Of a stretch of DNA of 64,000 bases, positions 51,330 to 62,177 are shown piece by piece (positions within the stretch are counted from its first letter, which is position 1; every line of letters begins with the position of its first letter). The position numbers and the translations under genes are program-made. The notes under the pieces are model-generated. The model had not been told where the DNA came from and searched no databases. It worked only from the letters and a program-made list of their open reading frames with translations. This stretch comes from CAVQYV01 sp963718295 [NCBI: uncultured Methylomirabilota bacterium]. GTDB lineage: Bacteria > Methylomirabilota > Methylomirabilia > CAVQYV01. The stretch covers positions 1 through 64,000 of the forward strand of contig CAVQYV010000014.1 of NCBI GenBank assembly GCA_963718295.1. Direction: 5' to 3'.

Positions 51330-51905
51330 TCAGTAATTCTCGGCATAGAGCTCAAAAAAAGCTTGTGGGTGTGCACAGGTCGGGCATTTAAGAGGCGCTT
51401 CGAAAGCCTCGACGACACGACCGCATTCCCTGCATTTCCAAAGGGCTTTGTGGGGCTTTTTGAAGAAGCTCTTTTTCTCCAACGCCTCGGCCAGCTTATT
51501 GTACCGTCTTTCGTGCCATTCTTCGACGGCGGCGACCTGCTTGAACGTCTCTGCTACATTTTGGAAGCCTTCCTGAATGGCGTCTTCGGCAAAGCCCCTG
51601 TAGAGAGTCGTCCACTCGTGTCGTTCACCGGCCGCAGCCGCTCTCAGGTGGGCCAGAGTGTCGCCCTCCACGCCCGCCAGGTAGCCCGCAGTGATCGTCA
51701 CCTCGCCCCCTTGGAGGTGTTTGAAAAAAAGCTTGGCATGTTGTTTCTCTTCATCCGCGGTTTCGAGAAAAAGGCTGCTGATCTGCTCAAAACCCTCTTT
51801 TCGAGCAACGCTTGCTGCGAAGGAATAACGGTTGCGGGCCTGAGACTCGCCCGCAAAAGCTGCAAGCAGATTCTGTTCGGTCTTGGATCCTTTCAGCGTC
51901 GTCAT
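51330..51905 (-). CDS. Rubrerythrin
   Basis: 191 residues. N-terminal diiron four-helix bundle (KTEQNLLAAFAGESQARNRY, DEEKQHAKLFF, EEWHERRYNKL) and C-terminal rubredoxin-like site CRECG...CPTC. Peroxide reductase in anaerobes. AGGAGTGAAAGC precedes the start. Confidence 0.93.
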   Translation of the reverse strand: MTTLKGSKTEQNLLAAFAGESQARNRYSFAASVARKEGFEQISSLFLETADEEKQHAKLFFKHLQGGEVTITAGYLAGVEGDTLAHLRAAAAGERHEWTTLYRGFAEDAIQEGFQNVAETFKQVAAVEEWHERRYNKLAEALEKKSFFKKPHKALWKCRECGRVVEAFEAPLKCPTCAHPQAFFELYAENY

Positions 51906-51961
51906 GCTTTCACTCCTTTCCTGCTTATGGGTCTATAATAACTTATCGGATGAGACACGCC

Positions 51962-52558
51962 CTATTCGTCATGGTCACCCACGGCAAAACCAGGTTCCAC
52001 CACATTACGCAAATCTTCCCAGAACTTGATTCTTTTCGCCGAGTCCGCAGGCGAAAGGGCAGGAAACTCCAAAAAAGGAACCTGGATGCTTTCCTTGGCG
52101 AACTCTTCCATGAGTATTTCAGCCATTATTCCTGCGAGCACCGGATCACCGGGCGCAGGATGATCAACCGGATTCGGCGATTCGGTTTGATACTTATTCA
52201 CCTTGTGTTTTCCCCAATGGATGCCGCATGTAGGGCTATTCTCTAAGCCAATAAAACAGACGAGGCGGTACTTGTTCTTAATAAATTCCTTGACCATGAG
52301 AATTGGGGCTTTGATAAGCTCCTTGCAGTGATTTCTGAAAAAAACATTGTCATACTGCTGGCGGCCTTGCGGGTTACGCATGAGGCCCATGGCACTCGTT
52401 TCAGGACAAAGGTATTGGATTATCCCTACATGCTTCTCCATAAGATAGTTAGTCAAATCCTTGGAGAGGGGGAAATTTTGGCCTAGAATATGAACCCTGC
52501 AATAAGGATTAACCAGACACTGCGCTATGAGTACAATCTTCCTATCTTTTTTGCTCAT
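51962..52558 (-). CDS. TudS/DUF523-like Cys-rich protein
   Basis: 198 residues. Conserved-type Cys: 'AQCLVNPYC', 'YLCPETSAMGL', 'GLENSPTCGIHWGKH'. The last resembles the SPSCG motif of DUF523/TudS proteins, which hold an iron-sulfur cluster and remove sulfur from thiouracil or modify tRNA. It is longer and divergent, so the role is uncertain. No signal peptide. Confidence 0.6.
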   Translation of the reverse strand: MSKKDRKIVLIAQCLVNPYCRVHILGQNFPLSKDLTNYLMEKHVGIIQYLCPETSAMGLMRNPQGRQQYDNVFFRNHCKELIKAPILMVKEFIKNKYRLVCFIGLENSPTCGIHWGKHKVNKYQTESPNPVDHPAPGDPVLAGIMAEILMEEFAKESIQVPFLEFPALSPADSAKRIKFWEDLRNVVEPGFAVGDHDE

Positions 52559-52806
52559 TTTGAACCCTTTCCTTCCAGCTTTCCAGTATCTTAGGCCGAG
52601 TGAAGTATGATGAACTCGTGAAAAAAATCGTCACCCCGGTTCCCAGCTTTTGCCGTGAAAGGGTCACCGGGGTCCAGTGAATACGTAACAACAATATGAA
52701 AATACTTGATTCCAGTGCCTGCCGGGATGACAGAGAAGGGGGCTTTCTGACTTTTCACAAGAACGTGAAGGAGTATCTGCCAAGCTTTGTAGCTCCTCCT
52801 GCTGGC
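52559..52806. other. Intergenic region with CACCCCGGT/ACCGGGGT hairpin
   Basis: Inverted arms near 52631-52675 enclose about 25 nt, a layout common in dispersed intergenic repeats. No gene. It could terminate the gene at 52807 (minus). Confidence 0.35.
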
Positions 52807-53193
52807 TCATTTCTTCCCCAACAAGGGCCGAACCGACTGGACTCTAAAAGTGACGAGGAAGGTTTTCTTCAGGTATCTCGGCTCACAGATCGATCCGGCG
52901 TATTCGATTTTGCAGGTCTCGGCGATGAGCTCCTGGTCTTCGGTTTCACTCAGTTTTTTGAGATACAACCGCTGACCTCTATAATCGGACCCCTCTTCCT
53001 TAAACAGGAATATGGCGTAGGGGTTCTTGTTCGTGTTGGCGTGAGTAAGTCTGTCCGCCATGATAAAGGCGACGTGTTTGTCGTCAATCACGTGGGGTTT
53101 TGAATAAACCGCCGCGTTGACTTTGCCCTTTTCGTCTGCCGTGCTCAACACACCAAGTCCTTTCTTGCTTCCGAAATACTTTTTCAAATCCAT
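52807..53193 (-). CDS. FMN-binding split-barrel (pyridoxamine oxidase-like) protein
   Basis: 128 residues starting MDLKKYFGSKKGLGVLSTAD, with 'VNAAVYSKPHVIDDKHVAFI' and 'ANTNKNPYAIFLF', the fold of general stress/FMN-binding proteins. AAAGGAGGG before the start. Oxidoreductase role inferred. Confidence 0.75.
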   Translation of the reverse strand: MDLKKYFGSKKGLGVLSTADEKGKVNAAVYSKPHVIDDKHVAFIMADRLTHANTNKNPYAIFLFKEEGSDYRGQRLYLKKLSETEDQELIAETCKIEYAGSICEPRYLKKTFLVTFRVQSVRPLLGKK

Positions 53194-53421
53194 TTGGTGC
53201 CCTCCTTTTTTCCTGAAAGTTTAGTATTGGGTGGTAACTTCCAATAAACAGAGAGCAAGTTGCAGCCCCAATGGAGGCCCATCCCGCTCCGCAGACTAAT
53301 CTCGGGTTTTTGGGTCAATGTTTTTATCTCCTCAAAGTTCTAATTGCTCGCCGAAACGCAGATGTGACCGGAATGGTCTCCTCGACAAGTCTGTTCTGCC
53401 ATTTGCTCCCCCTTTAAGATT

Positions 53422-53874
53422 TCATTTTGCCCGTTCTCGCATTTCCCGCTGACGCATGGGCATTGCATCAATGACTGAAAAAATCTCCGAAAGTTCTAGC
53501 GGCAATTCTCCCCGGAGTTTTGCTTCTCCATCCTTGCCGATTAAGATCACAATGAGTTGTCCGGGCATAATGGAAAATTTTTTTCTTAAGGAAATGCCCT
53601 GTTCCTTATTCAAAGGGAGATTGGCCAACCGATTCTCCTCGGTTTCAAGAACATGAAAAATGAGGAGATCGCGTTCCTGGACCTCCTGGGCGCGTCTCTG
53701 AAGTTGCTCCTTGAAGGACTGATAAATCAGATCTTTTTCGGAGGGTGCAAACAGAATCAAAAGACGATTCTTCCACTGATAAGCCTTCAAATCAACCCTA
53801 TCCCATTCTTTACCCGAGGCTGAACCAAGCAGCATGCCTGCCAGGAGTATCCATATTAAGAGATATCGAGTCAT
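53422..53874 (-). CDS. Exported DUF4174 protein
   Basis: 150 residues from ATG 53874, which starts a signal peptide (TRYLLIWILLAGMLLGSASG); an in-frame TTG lies at 53892. The remainder is a thioredoxin-like fold: 'DLKAYQWKNRLLILFAPSE', a charged helix, 'MPGQLIVILIGKDGEAKLRG'. DUF4174 proteins lack the CxxC pair, as here. Function unknown, periplasmic. Confidence 0.75.
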   Translation of the reverse strand: MTRYLLIWILLAGMLLGSASGKEWDRVDLKAYQWKNRLLILFAPSEKDLIYQSFKEQLQRRAQEVQERDLLIFHVLETEENRLANLPLNKEQGISLRKKFSIMPGQLIVILIGKDGEAKLRGELPLELSEIFSVIDAMPMRQREMRERAK

Positions 53875-53977
53875 AAACAGATTTGAAGGCAAAGACAGGC
53901 TTGACCGACGCCCTCATATGTCATGCCCGCCCACCAACCTTTTTTGCTGACCGAAAACTGAAGCATCAAGCCTGAGT

Positions 53978-54439
53978 CTATTTACCTGTGAGGGTTGCGA
54001 GATAGGAAGCCCCCAGTTTGTCGACGTGGTCCTTAATGTTTTCAAACATGTCCAAGTGGCCTTCCTCGTCTTTCAGAAGTTCCTCAAAGATCTCCTTTGA
54101 AATCTGGTCCTTCTCAGCGGCACAGGTTAATGCGGCCTCGTTGTACATCCTGATCGCCTCGGATTCAAGACCGATGTCGGTCTTTAGCATCTCCGCAATC
54201 TCCTGACCTTTTATGGCCGTAGCGGACGGCTTTGAGATCGGCTCACCCTTCAGAAAGAGGATCCGTTCAGCAAGCTTCTCGGCATGCTTCATCTCGGCAA
54301 TGCCGGTATCCTTCAATCTCCCGGCTAACTTGCCGAAATCCTGATCATCCAGTTCATAATGTTGCGCCATGTACTGGATGATAGCTGTCAACTCCCTTGC
54401 CCTCGCGTCATTCAGTAAATCGATCACCTTTTTGCTCAT
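53978..54439 (-). CDS. bfr: Bacterioferritin-like protein
   Basis: 153 residues from ATG 54439 with GAAAGGAA upstream; upstream codons to 54553 are not needed. Four-helix bundle with ferroxidase residues: 'ELTAIIQYMAQHYEL', 'EMKHAEKLAERILFL', 'ESEAIRMYNEAA', 'LKDEEGHLDMFE'. The haem-binding Met is not certain. It stores iron and detoxifies peroxide. Sequence 54440-54793 shows no other gene. Confidence 0.85.
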   Translation of the reverse strand: MSKKVIDLLNDARARELTAIIQYMAQHYELDDQDFGKLAGRLKDTGIAEMKHAEKLAERILFLKGEPISKPSATAIKGQEIAEMLKTDIGLESEAIRMYNEAALTCAAEKDQISKEIFEELLKDEEGHLDMFENIKDHVDKLGASYLATLTGK

Positions 54440-54793
54440 ATTTATTCCTTTCAGAATGGGGTAATGGATGCATTCCCTATGAGTGTGCCATGGGAGACCG
54501 ACCAAACCCACCTGATGAATTGGTTTGGCCGGTGCTGTAAGAACCCGATTCACTTAACCATTTTGAACATCAAAGTGGCTATCGTCTTTCTTTCCTCCAA
54601 GGAAGGAGGACACCGCCATGGGACATATGAGACGTTGCGGAGACTATGCTGTGTTACTTAGGACGCTGTGTATAGTTGAAATTTGGTAGTGGCTCCTGTA
54701 AAAATGACCTCAACATTTGTCCTACAATCGATTTTCTGGCATCGGTCCATATCCCATATCCCCTCAAGCACCACAGCCCGCTCATGTGCCCCG

Positions 54794-54877
54794 TCACGAG
54801 GGAGGGTGGAGGTCCGAGAAGCACTGCCGATGCAAACCACCAGTGGCAGATAGGGCGTTAGTGTTGACTATCAGCTC
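54794..54877 (+). repeat. Solo 84-bp copy of an IS256-type end, left of katG
   Basis: It matches 58818-58901 closely in the same orientation (shared GGCAGATAGGGCGTTAGTG and more). At the right end the match stops at CAGCTC in both places. Since the other copy borders an IS256 transposase, this is inferred to be the surviving end of a second copy. 54878-54945 shows nothing else. Confidence 0.75.
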
Positions 54878-54945
54878 GCCCCGCGGGCTCGCCCGGACGT
54901 GCTGGACATCGGGAGAGGTGTTCTCGGCCGGTCAAGCCGTTCGAG

Positions 54946-57378
<2,433 letters not shown>

Positions 57379-57418
57379 CTAGACAAGATCTAAACTCCTG
57401 AGAAGAAGGGCCTCGGCC

Positions 57419-57616
57419 CTATTTCTCCTTCTTCCGGCGCTTCTTCGAACCGCGCATCACGACATGGTATTCCAAGACGTCGTACCCTTCGAGCGGATAG
57501 TCCGAATGAGCGGGCGTTTCGCTTCGTCCTCCGAGTAGCGACACCCGGGTCGTGCCGGGTCGAGGTCCGATAATGAGTGATATGCAATCTTCGGCGGCGC
57601 CCTGAGTCAAGCCCAT
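57419..57616 (-). CDS. Small unassigned ORF between katG and IS256
   Basis: 65 codons with the GC-rich codon use of katG: 'GPRPGTTRVSLLGGRSETPA', 'GYDVLEYHVVMR' and a Lys/Arg-rich tail. Possibly the C-terminal part of a gene damaged by the IS insertion. No family recognised. Confidence 0.3.
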   Translation of the reverse strand: MGLTQGAAEDCISLIIGPRPGTTRVSLLGGRSETPAHSDYPLEGYDVLEYHVVMRGSKKRRKKEK

Positions 57617-57650
57617 CTTCAGTTGAAATCTTGAGGCGGCCCATCTTTCT

Positions 57651-58814
57651 CTATGCGGCCTTCTTCTCTTCGTTCTTCTCGATCTTCAGTTCCCTCCTAA
57701 TGGCTTCTTGGAGTTTGGCAAGGTGGCGATACCCGAGGAGTTTCCTCAGGCGGGGTTCGATATCGAGGAGCGCGGCAGCCAGCGGTGACGCTGGTTCGAG
57801 GACTTCCAGGCGTCCACCTTGGCGCAGCGCTCTTCGACCATCGCGTTCACGGACTCGAGGTAGTTTCTTAGGAGTCCGGAGCGACCGGCCCAGGAGCGCC
57901 GCGACGCCCAGGCGGTGAAGGGTCAGCGTCTCCTCGAGGCCTTCGGCCAGACTGGCGGCCGCGTCCTGGTTGCGATCCAGGAGCTCGCGGTGGAGGCGGG
58001 TGAGGGCGTCGTGGGCTTCCTTGAAGGTCGGGCGGCTATAGGCCTGCTGGAGGCACCGCCGCCAAGCCGCCTGCTCGTCGCGGGCCAGATGGCTCACCAC
58101 GTTCTCCCGCTTGTGCCAGTGGCAGCGGTGGACCAGCGCCCGGCGGGCCCACACCTTGCGCACCGCCGCGCGGAGCCCCTTCGACCCATCGAGTACCACC
58201 AGGATGCCTCCCCAGACATCCGGCTCCCGGTTCAGCAGGGAACGAAGGAACCCGGTGAGCACCCGCTCGTTCTCGGTCGTCGTCTCCACAAACCCGAGAA
58301 ACCGCTTGTCTCCCTCGACCGTCACCCCGAGCGCGATGACCATAGTCTCCTCGGCGAACGTCTTGCCATCGAGGATCAAGGCCACGAAGGTCTCACCGGA
58401 GAGGTTCCGCTCCTGGAACTTCCGAAGCTCCTCGGCGCTCGCCTCCACGAACCCTCGCGAGACCGAGGAACTGGAGAGCCCCAGCGCTCCAGGGATCGCC
58501 TCGGCGGCCGCCTCGTAGTTCCGACAGGAGATCCCGCAGAGCACGCGCTGAAGCAGCGTATCATCGACTTCCCCGCGCGCCTGGAGCATCTGGTAGAACC
58601 GCAGCGGAACCTCGCCCCGAAGACCCCGCACCCGGGGCACCCAGATCGGCACCCGCTGCCCGGCCAAAGCCGGATACGACCCGCGGTTCTTCCGGTACCG
58701 GTACATCTCCCCCTCGACCTTCCAGGTGTACCGCTCGCCGGCCAGGGCCACCACCTTCTCGTCCAGCAACTCCCTCACGTGCATGAGTCCCAACGGCACC
58801 AGGCTCCGGATCAT
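57651..58814 (-). mobile_element. IS256-family transposase with out-of-frame segment
   Basis: 387 codons. Mutator-type DDE core: first Asp in VALILDGKTF, second in VVLDGSKGLRAAVRK, then 'RCHWHKRENVV'. Between about residue 315 and 345 the frame reads meaningless Arg-rich sequence, whereas a neighbouring frame gives NYLESVNAMVEERCAKVDAW and SSNQRHRW, the true catalytic-Glu region. An extra base near 57864-57866 and a missing base near 57775-57782 enclose it. As read, the catalytic Glu is lost. It ends just before an 84-bp conserved end (58818-58901). Confidence 0.85.
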
Positions 58815-58817
58815 CTC

Positions 58818-58901
58818 TCACGAGGGGGGGTGGAGGTACGAGCAGCACTGCCGATGCGAATTACCGGTGGCAGATAGGGCGTTAGTGTTGACTATCAGCT
58901 C
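58818..58901 (+). repeat. 84-bp IS256 end, copy next to the transposase
   Basis: Same orientation and length as 54794-54877. It starts 4 nt from the transposase start and its outer boundary (GAGCTGATAGTCAACAC on the minus strand) is the presumed IS terminus. I could not find the matching inverted end downstream of the transposase. Confidence 0.75.
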
Positions 58902-59090
58902 ATCCTCGCACACTACCGATGATCATCAGAGTGAGGCCACTTGGCCAGCTAATAATAACGCCGCGCGCATGAGCGGCCGGCGCACGGACGACCGCGATGA
59001 GTGGCGCACCACATGCCGGGCAACGCGATGCGCGTGTTAGACCGTCTCAGGACACCACCTCCTTAACAACCTTCTCTACAGCTTTCGGGG

Positions 59091-59432
59091 TCACGTCCGA
59101 TCTTCGAGGGCCGATAACATCTCAGCGAGCAATCGTTGGCGTTTGGCGTCTGACTCAAGGCGAAGGGCTGTGGTCCGCACCTCTGTGATACTCTGCTCGA
59201 GTCGCAGCTTTCTCGCCAGCGCTATGCCCGCATGGATCGCGCCACCAAGGCCGGCACCGAGCCCCACGGTAGTCGCGGCCAACGGTCCCGCCACGACGGC
59301 ACCCGCGACAAGCCCGACAACGGCCGCCGCTGCACCGAGCGCGCTTGATGTCTTGGCCCTTGATGACAGTTTATCAACAACGCCTTGAATGCGCGGTACG
59401 TCAATTTTAATTTCCTCTGGAGCTCTTGTCAA
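59091..59432 (-). CDS. Small protein with glycine-zipper membrane segment
   Basis: 113 codons from TTG 59432, start doubtful. A helical N-terminus, then a Gly/Ala-rich hydrophobic segment (VVGLVAGAVVAGPLAATTVG, GLGAGLGG) and a charged coiled-coil-like C-terminus. Resembles pore-forming or glycine-zipper small proteins. A near-perfect promoter (TTGACA, 17 nt, TAAAAT) overlaps the proposed start, so the true start may be further in. Located among mobile elements; may be IS passenger DNA. Confidence 0.4.
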   Translation of the reverse strand: MTRAPEEIKIDVPRIQGVVDKLSSRAKTSSALGAAAAVVGLVAGAVVAGPLAATTVGLGAGLGGAIHAGIALARKLRLEQSITEVRTTALRLESDAKRQRLLAEMLSALEDRT

Positions 59433-59656
59433 TAGGTGCGTAAAACCCCAAAAACAGCGATAGGATTTCCAACAGGTCCTCCTAAGGGACCCAAAGATCT
59501 TTTAGAGGCTCAAAATGGCCCTTGCAGGTGTCCTCGACCGAGCCAGATGGGGTGGATCGGCCTCTTCAGGAGGCATTGGGGTCCTCTCCTGGCCGATGGA
59601 GAGACACCCCTCCCCGAGAGAGATCCCCAAGGGTTCTAGGCATGTTTGTCGCGGCT

Positions 59657-59866
59657 TCAGGTTGCGGTCACCAGCTCGTAGCACCGCTTCCGGATGGAGC
59701 GGAAGAGCAGGAGCTTCTCTTCCTTCAGGGCCAGCCTCAAGATCATCTGTCGGGCACCGGATACGATCCGACCCGCTACCTGGATCAGCTTCCAGCGAAA
59801 GGCGGCGATGGTGTGCTGCCACCAAGACTTCGGACAGGCCAGGCGTTTGAAGCCGATGAAGAGATT
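59657..59866 (-). pseudogene. IS1380-family transposase C-terminal fragment
   Basis: Minus frame gives NLFIGFKRLACPKSWWQHTI and AFRWKLIQVAGRIVSGARQM, matching the C-terminal end of IS1380 DDE transposases (NLF-WFKRLALP...LRWKLI). It ends with TGA at 59657. The 5' side stops abruptly at 59867 where repeats GGTGGAGGGGACG begin, so the REP element landed in or next to it. 59433-59656 is the presumed IS1380 3' end and holds no gene. Confidence 0.7.
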
Positions 59867-59934
59867 GTGGGGTGGAGGGGACGGGGGTGGAGGGGACGTT
59901 GTTCAAGGTGAGGTGGAGGGGACGGTGAGGTGGA

Positions 59935-61005
59935 GGGGACGTTGTTCAATATCATCACTTTTATCCCCTTTCCTCTTCCTTTCGGATGGCCATCGCAATC
60001 GCTGATGTCCCCACGCCTACCTTCCGGGCGATCTCGGCCATGGGAAGTCCCATTTCTCGGGCCAGATGACATGCGATCTGAGCCCTCACCTGGGACACCT
60101 TCCTCCTTCGCCCACCGCGCAGAAGCTCCTGTTCGTTCACGCCTTCTGCCTTGCACGCCTTCTTGATGATTGCAGCAGCCGAGTCGTTCCCACCCTGATA
60201 CCGTATCTGCCGTGCTATCTTTTCCTCCGCTTCCTGCAACACGGCCTGGACGAAATCGCCACTCCCCAGGATGCGGGCATCGTGCTCTATCTCTCCCCTT
60301 TTCCTTCCGAGGGACAGGACCTGCGACCAGCCCCCGAGGCTTCGGATCAGCCCTCCTCCCACGAGTTCAGGGCGTCTGCCCCAGTCTTTTCCCTCCGATA
60401 GGAACTCGTGGTAGATGCGAATCGCTTTCTTCCGGTCGGGGCTGAATTGCCCGAGCACATATTCCTTTTCCTGCCAATCGTTGGGATGCTTTCCCACCAA
60501 GGCGCTGTGGCCACTCCAAGGGTAGCGATCCAGCTCCTGCACACTTTTGACCACCTGGGCCCGCAGGGGATTCAGGTGAATATAGCGGACCAGCTCCAGC
60601 AAGTAGGGGTCTTTTTCGCAGACGATGGACTTGAATCGATTCTGAAAGAGATGACCGCTCCTTCTATGCTTCCGGTTAAACCAGATTGCATAGCCCGTCA
60701 ACAGCCTGCGCATGAAGGTGGAAATCCCTTCCTTGCCGCTGAAGAGCAGCAGGTGGACATGATTGTCCAGGATCGCCCAGGCCAGGATGCGGGTTTGGGT
60801 CTCCTTCACCAAGATGCGCACCCGAGAGAGGAAATGCTCGCGATCCTCGTCCCCTTCAAAGATCCGTCGGCCTTCGATGCCTCGAATCATGGCATGGTGA
60901 AGGGTTCCGGGTGCGTCGAATCGAGCTTGTCGCGGCATGGTCATCCCTTACCATAGAGCAGAAGGTTTTTCAAGACATATTTTGAACATATTGAACAACG
61001 TCCCC
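59935..61005. mobile_element. REP-type Y1 transposon with inverted ends
   Basis: GGGGACGTTGTTCAATAT at 59935-59952 is the reverse complement of 60988-61005, bracketing the Y1 transposase gene. Further partial copies of GGTGGAGGGGACG at 59870-59935 and GGGGACGTTGTTCAA at 59894-59908 look like stacked ends. Confidence 0.8.
59961..60944 (-). CDS. REP-associated tyrosine (Y1, IS200-like) transposase
   Basis: 327 residues. N-terminal Y1_Tnp domain: 'MPRQARFDAPGTLHHAMIRG', HUH motif in 'ILDNHVHLLLFSGKEG', and 'YLLELVRYIHLNPLRA' with catalytic-region Tyr. A C-terminal extension ends 'MGLPMAEIARKVGVGTSAIA', a helix-turn-helix. RAYT proteins cut single-stranded palindromic DNA. Appears intact. Confidence 0.92.
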   Translation of the reverse strand: MTMPRQARFDAPGTLHHAMIRGIEGRRIFEGDEDREHFLSRVRILVKETQTRILAWAILDNHVHLLLFSGKEGISTFMRRLLTGYAIWFNRKHRRSGHLFQNRFKSIVCEKDPYLLELVRYIHLNPLRAQVVKSVQELDRYPWSGHSALVGKHPNDWQEKEYVLGQFSPDRKKAIRIYHEFLSEGKDWGRRPELVGGGLIRSLGGWSQVLSLGRKRGEIEHDARILGSGDFVQAVLQEAEEKIARQIRYQGGNDSAAAIIKKACKAEGVNEQELLRGGRRRKVSQVRAQIACHLAREMGLPMAEIARKVGVGTSAIAMAIRKEEERG

Positions 61006-61177
61006 CTCAACGTTCCCTGGCGGCCGAACGGGGCGGCGGATCATCCGCGCGGGCGAAGGCGAGCCAACTCGCCGCAGCCCGTGGCGGCTGCATCCGTGTG
61101 ATGGGCCGCGCCCTGCGTCGGCCCGAACGCGGATGACCATCCGCCGCCCCGATGAGCCGATGCGAAGCGTCGGCTCA

Positions 61178-61253
61178 TCGTTCCACTTGAGGGGCTGGCC
61201 GAAAGCAGGCAACGCCCGCTCTTGGGCAGTCCCGCTCGAAGTGATCGTTAGGT
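61178..61253 (-). other. attC-like recombination site after the PhzF-like gene
   Basis: Directly after the TAA stop the minus strand reads ACCTAAC (61253-61247), a perfect RYYYAAC core, followed by GATCACTTCGAGCGGGACTG. The latter pairs imperfectly with CAGCCCCTCAAGTG (61197-61184) as in attC hairpins. The partner core GTTRRRY at the far end is not intact (GAACGATGAGC). A second large palindrome (61034-61180, GGGGCGGCGGAT arms) follows. Confidence 0.4.
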
Positions 61254-62033
61254 TTAGAAGGCTATTTCTGCCTCCATGAATGTCACGGCATTGCCAGATA
61301 GAACCACTCGGTTGCCTCTTACCTCGCAAGTGAGATTGCCACCACGCTTAGACACTTGTCTTGCGGACAAAAAGTTTTTGCCAAGTTTGCTGGCCCAGTA
61401 CGGAGCAAGCTCACAATGGGCAGAACCGGTGACGGGGTCTTCCGGAACACCAAACTTGGGAGCAAAGAAACGGCTAACGAAATCTACTTCAATGCCTGGG
61501 GCAGTGACGATGACACCACGCAAATCTAGCTGGGCAAGCAGGATGTGGTTTGGCGCGATGGCGCGCACGGTTGCCTCACTATCGAATACGGCCAAGTAAT
61601 CCTCGGCAACCAATACCTCAATTGGGCATATGCCTAGAGCCTTAACCAGGGTGTCGGGAATCGCGCAGGAGGTTGGCGGACAAGCCGGGAAGTCCATTTG
61701 CAGGCGATCTTTATGCTTTTCCACGAACAACTCACCACTACGCGTTTCAAAAGTAATGACTGGTTCGGTGTAGCCAAGCATTTCGAATATGACGTGCGCC
61801 GTTGCAAGGGTGGCGTGGCCACATAAATCAACTTCCTTTACGGGGGTGAACCAACGCAGGCTAAAAGAATTTCCAGAGGGCACGAAGAAAGCGGTTTCTG
61901 ACAAATTGTTTTCTTCCGCGATGGCCTGAAGCTGGCTATCGTCCAGCCAGCTTTCTAGCGGGCATACAGCCGCCGGGTTCCCCTCGAATGCGCGGCTTGC
62001 AAAGGCATCCACTTGGTATTGTTTGATTTTCAT
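61254..62033 (-). CDS. PhzF-family epimerase/isomerase-like protein
   Basis: 259 residues, full length for the family. 'FASRAFEGNPAAVCPL' at the start, catalytic Glu in 'NLSETAFFV', 'DLCGHATLATAHVIFE' with the family Cys-Gly-His, and second-half 'GVPEDPVTGSAHCELAPYWA'. Homologues isomerise phenazine or amino-acid precursors; substrate here unknown. It has its own ATG 39 nt from an attC-like hairpin and its stop touches another, the layout of an integron gene cassette. Confidence 0.9.
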   Translation of the reverse strand: MKIKQYQVDAFASRAFEGNPAAVCPLESWLDDSQLQAIAEENNLSETAFFVPSGNSFSLRWFTPVKEVDLCGHATLATAHVIFEMLGYTEPVITFETRSGELFVEKHKDRLQMDFPACPPTSCAIPDTLVKALGICPIEVLVAEDYLAVFDSEATVRAIAPNHILLAQLDLRGVIVTAPGIEVDFVSRFFAPKFGVPEDPVTGSAHCELAPYWASKLGKNFLSARQVSKRGGNLTCEVRGNRVVLSGNAVTFMEAEIAF

Positions 62034-62064
62034 GTCCGGTATGCGTGGGGAAAACCGAATGCTG

Positions 62065-62122
62065 GGCTAACCGGCGCAAAAGGGTGGAGCGTGAGTGGAG
62101 CCCTTTTGCGTCCGAGTTCAGC
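62065..62122 (-). other. attC-like hairpin upstream of the PhzF-like gene
   Basis: Minus strand GCTGAAC (62122-62116), TCGGA, then CGCAAAAGGG paired with CCCTTTTGCG, CCG, and GTTAGCC (62071-62065). It has the overall R''-stem-R' arrangement of attC, but the cores deviate from RYYYAAC/GTTRRRY at one base each. Confidence 0.35.
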
Positions 62123-62177
62123 GCCTTGCTAGATGGAAAGCTGTTGCCCCCAGGCTGGGAGTCAGGGCCCGCAACTG

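Noticed and set aside
51039-51938. 299-codon plus-strand frame opposite rubrerythrin
   Set aside because: Rubrerythrin with rubredoxin Cys pairs and diiron ligands lies on the minus strand; the plus frame resembles nothing.
57419-57650. Second inverted end of the IS256 element
   Set aside because: Searched downstream of the transposase for the reverse complement of the 58901 end; no convincing match.
59502-59906. 134-codon minus frame near the IS1380 remnant
   Set aside because: A different frame in the same segment gives a clear IS1380 transposase C-terminus; this one is Pro/Arg-rich noise.
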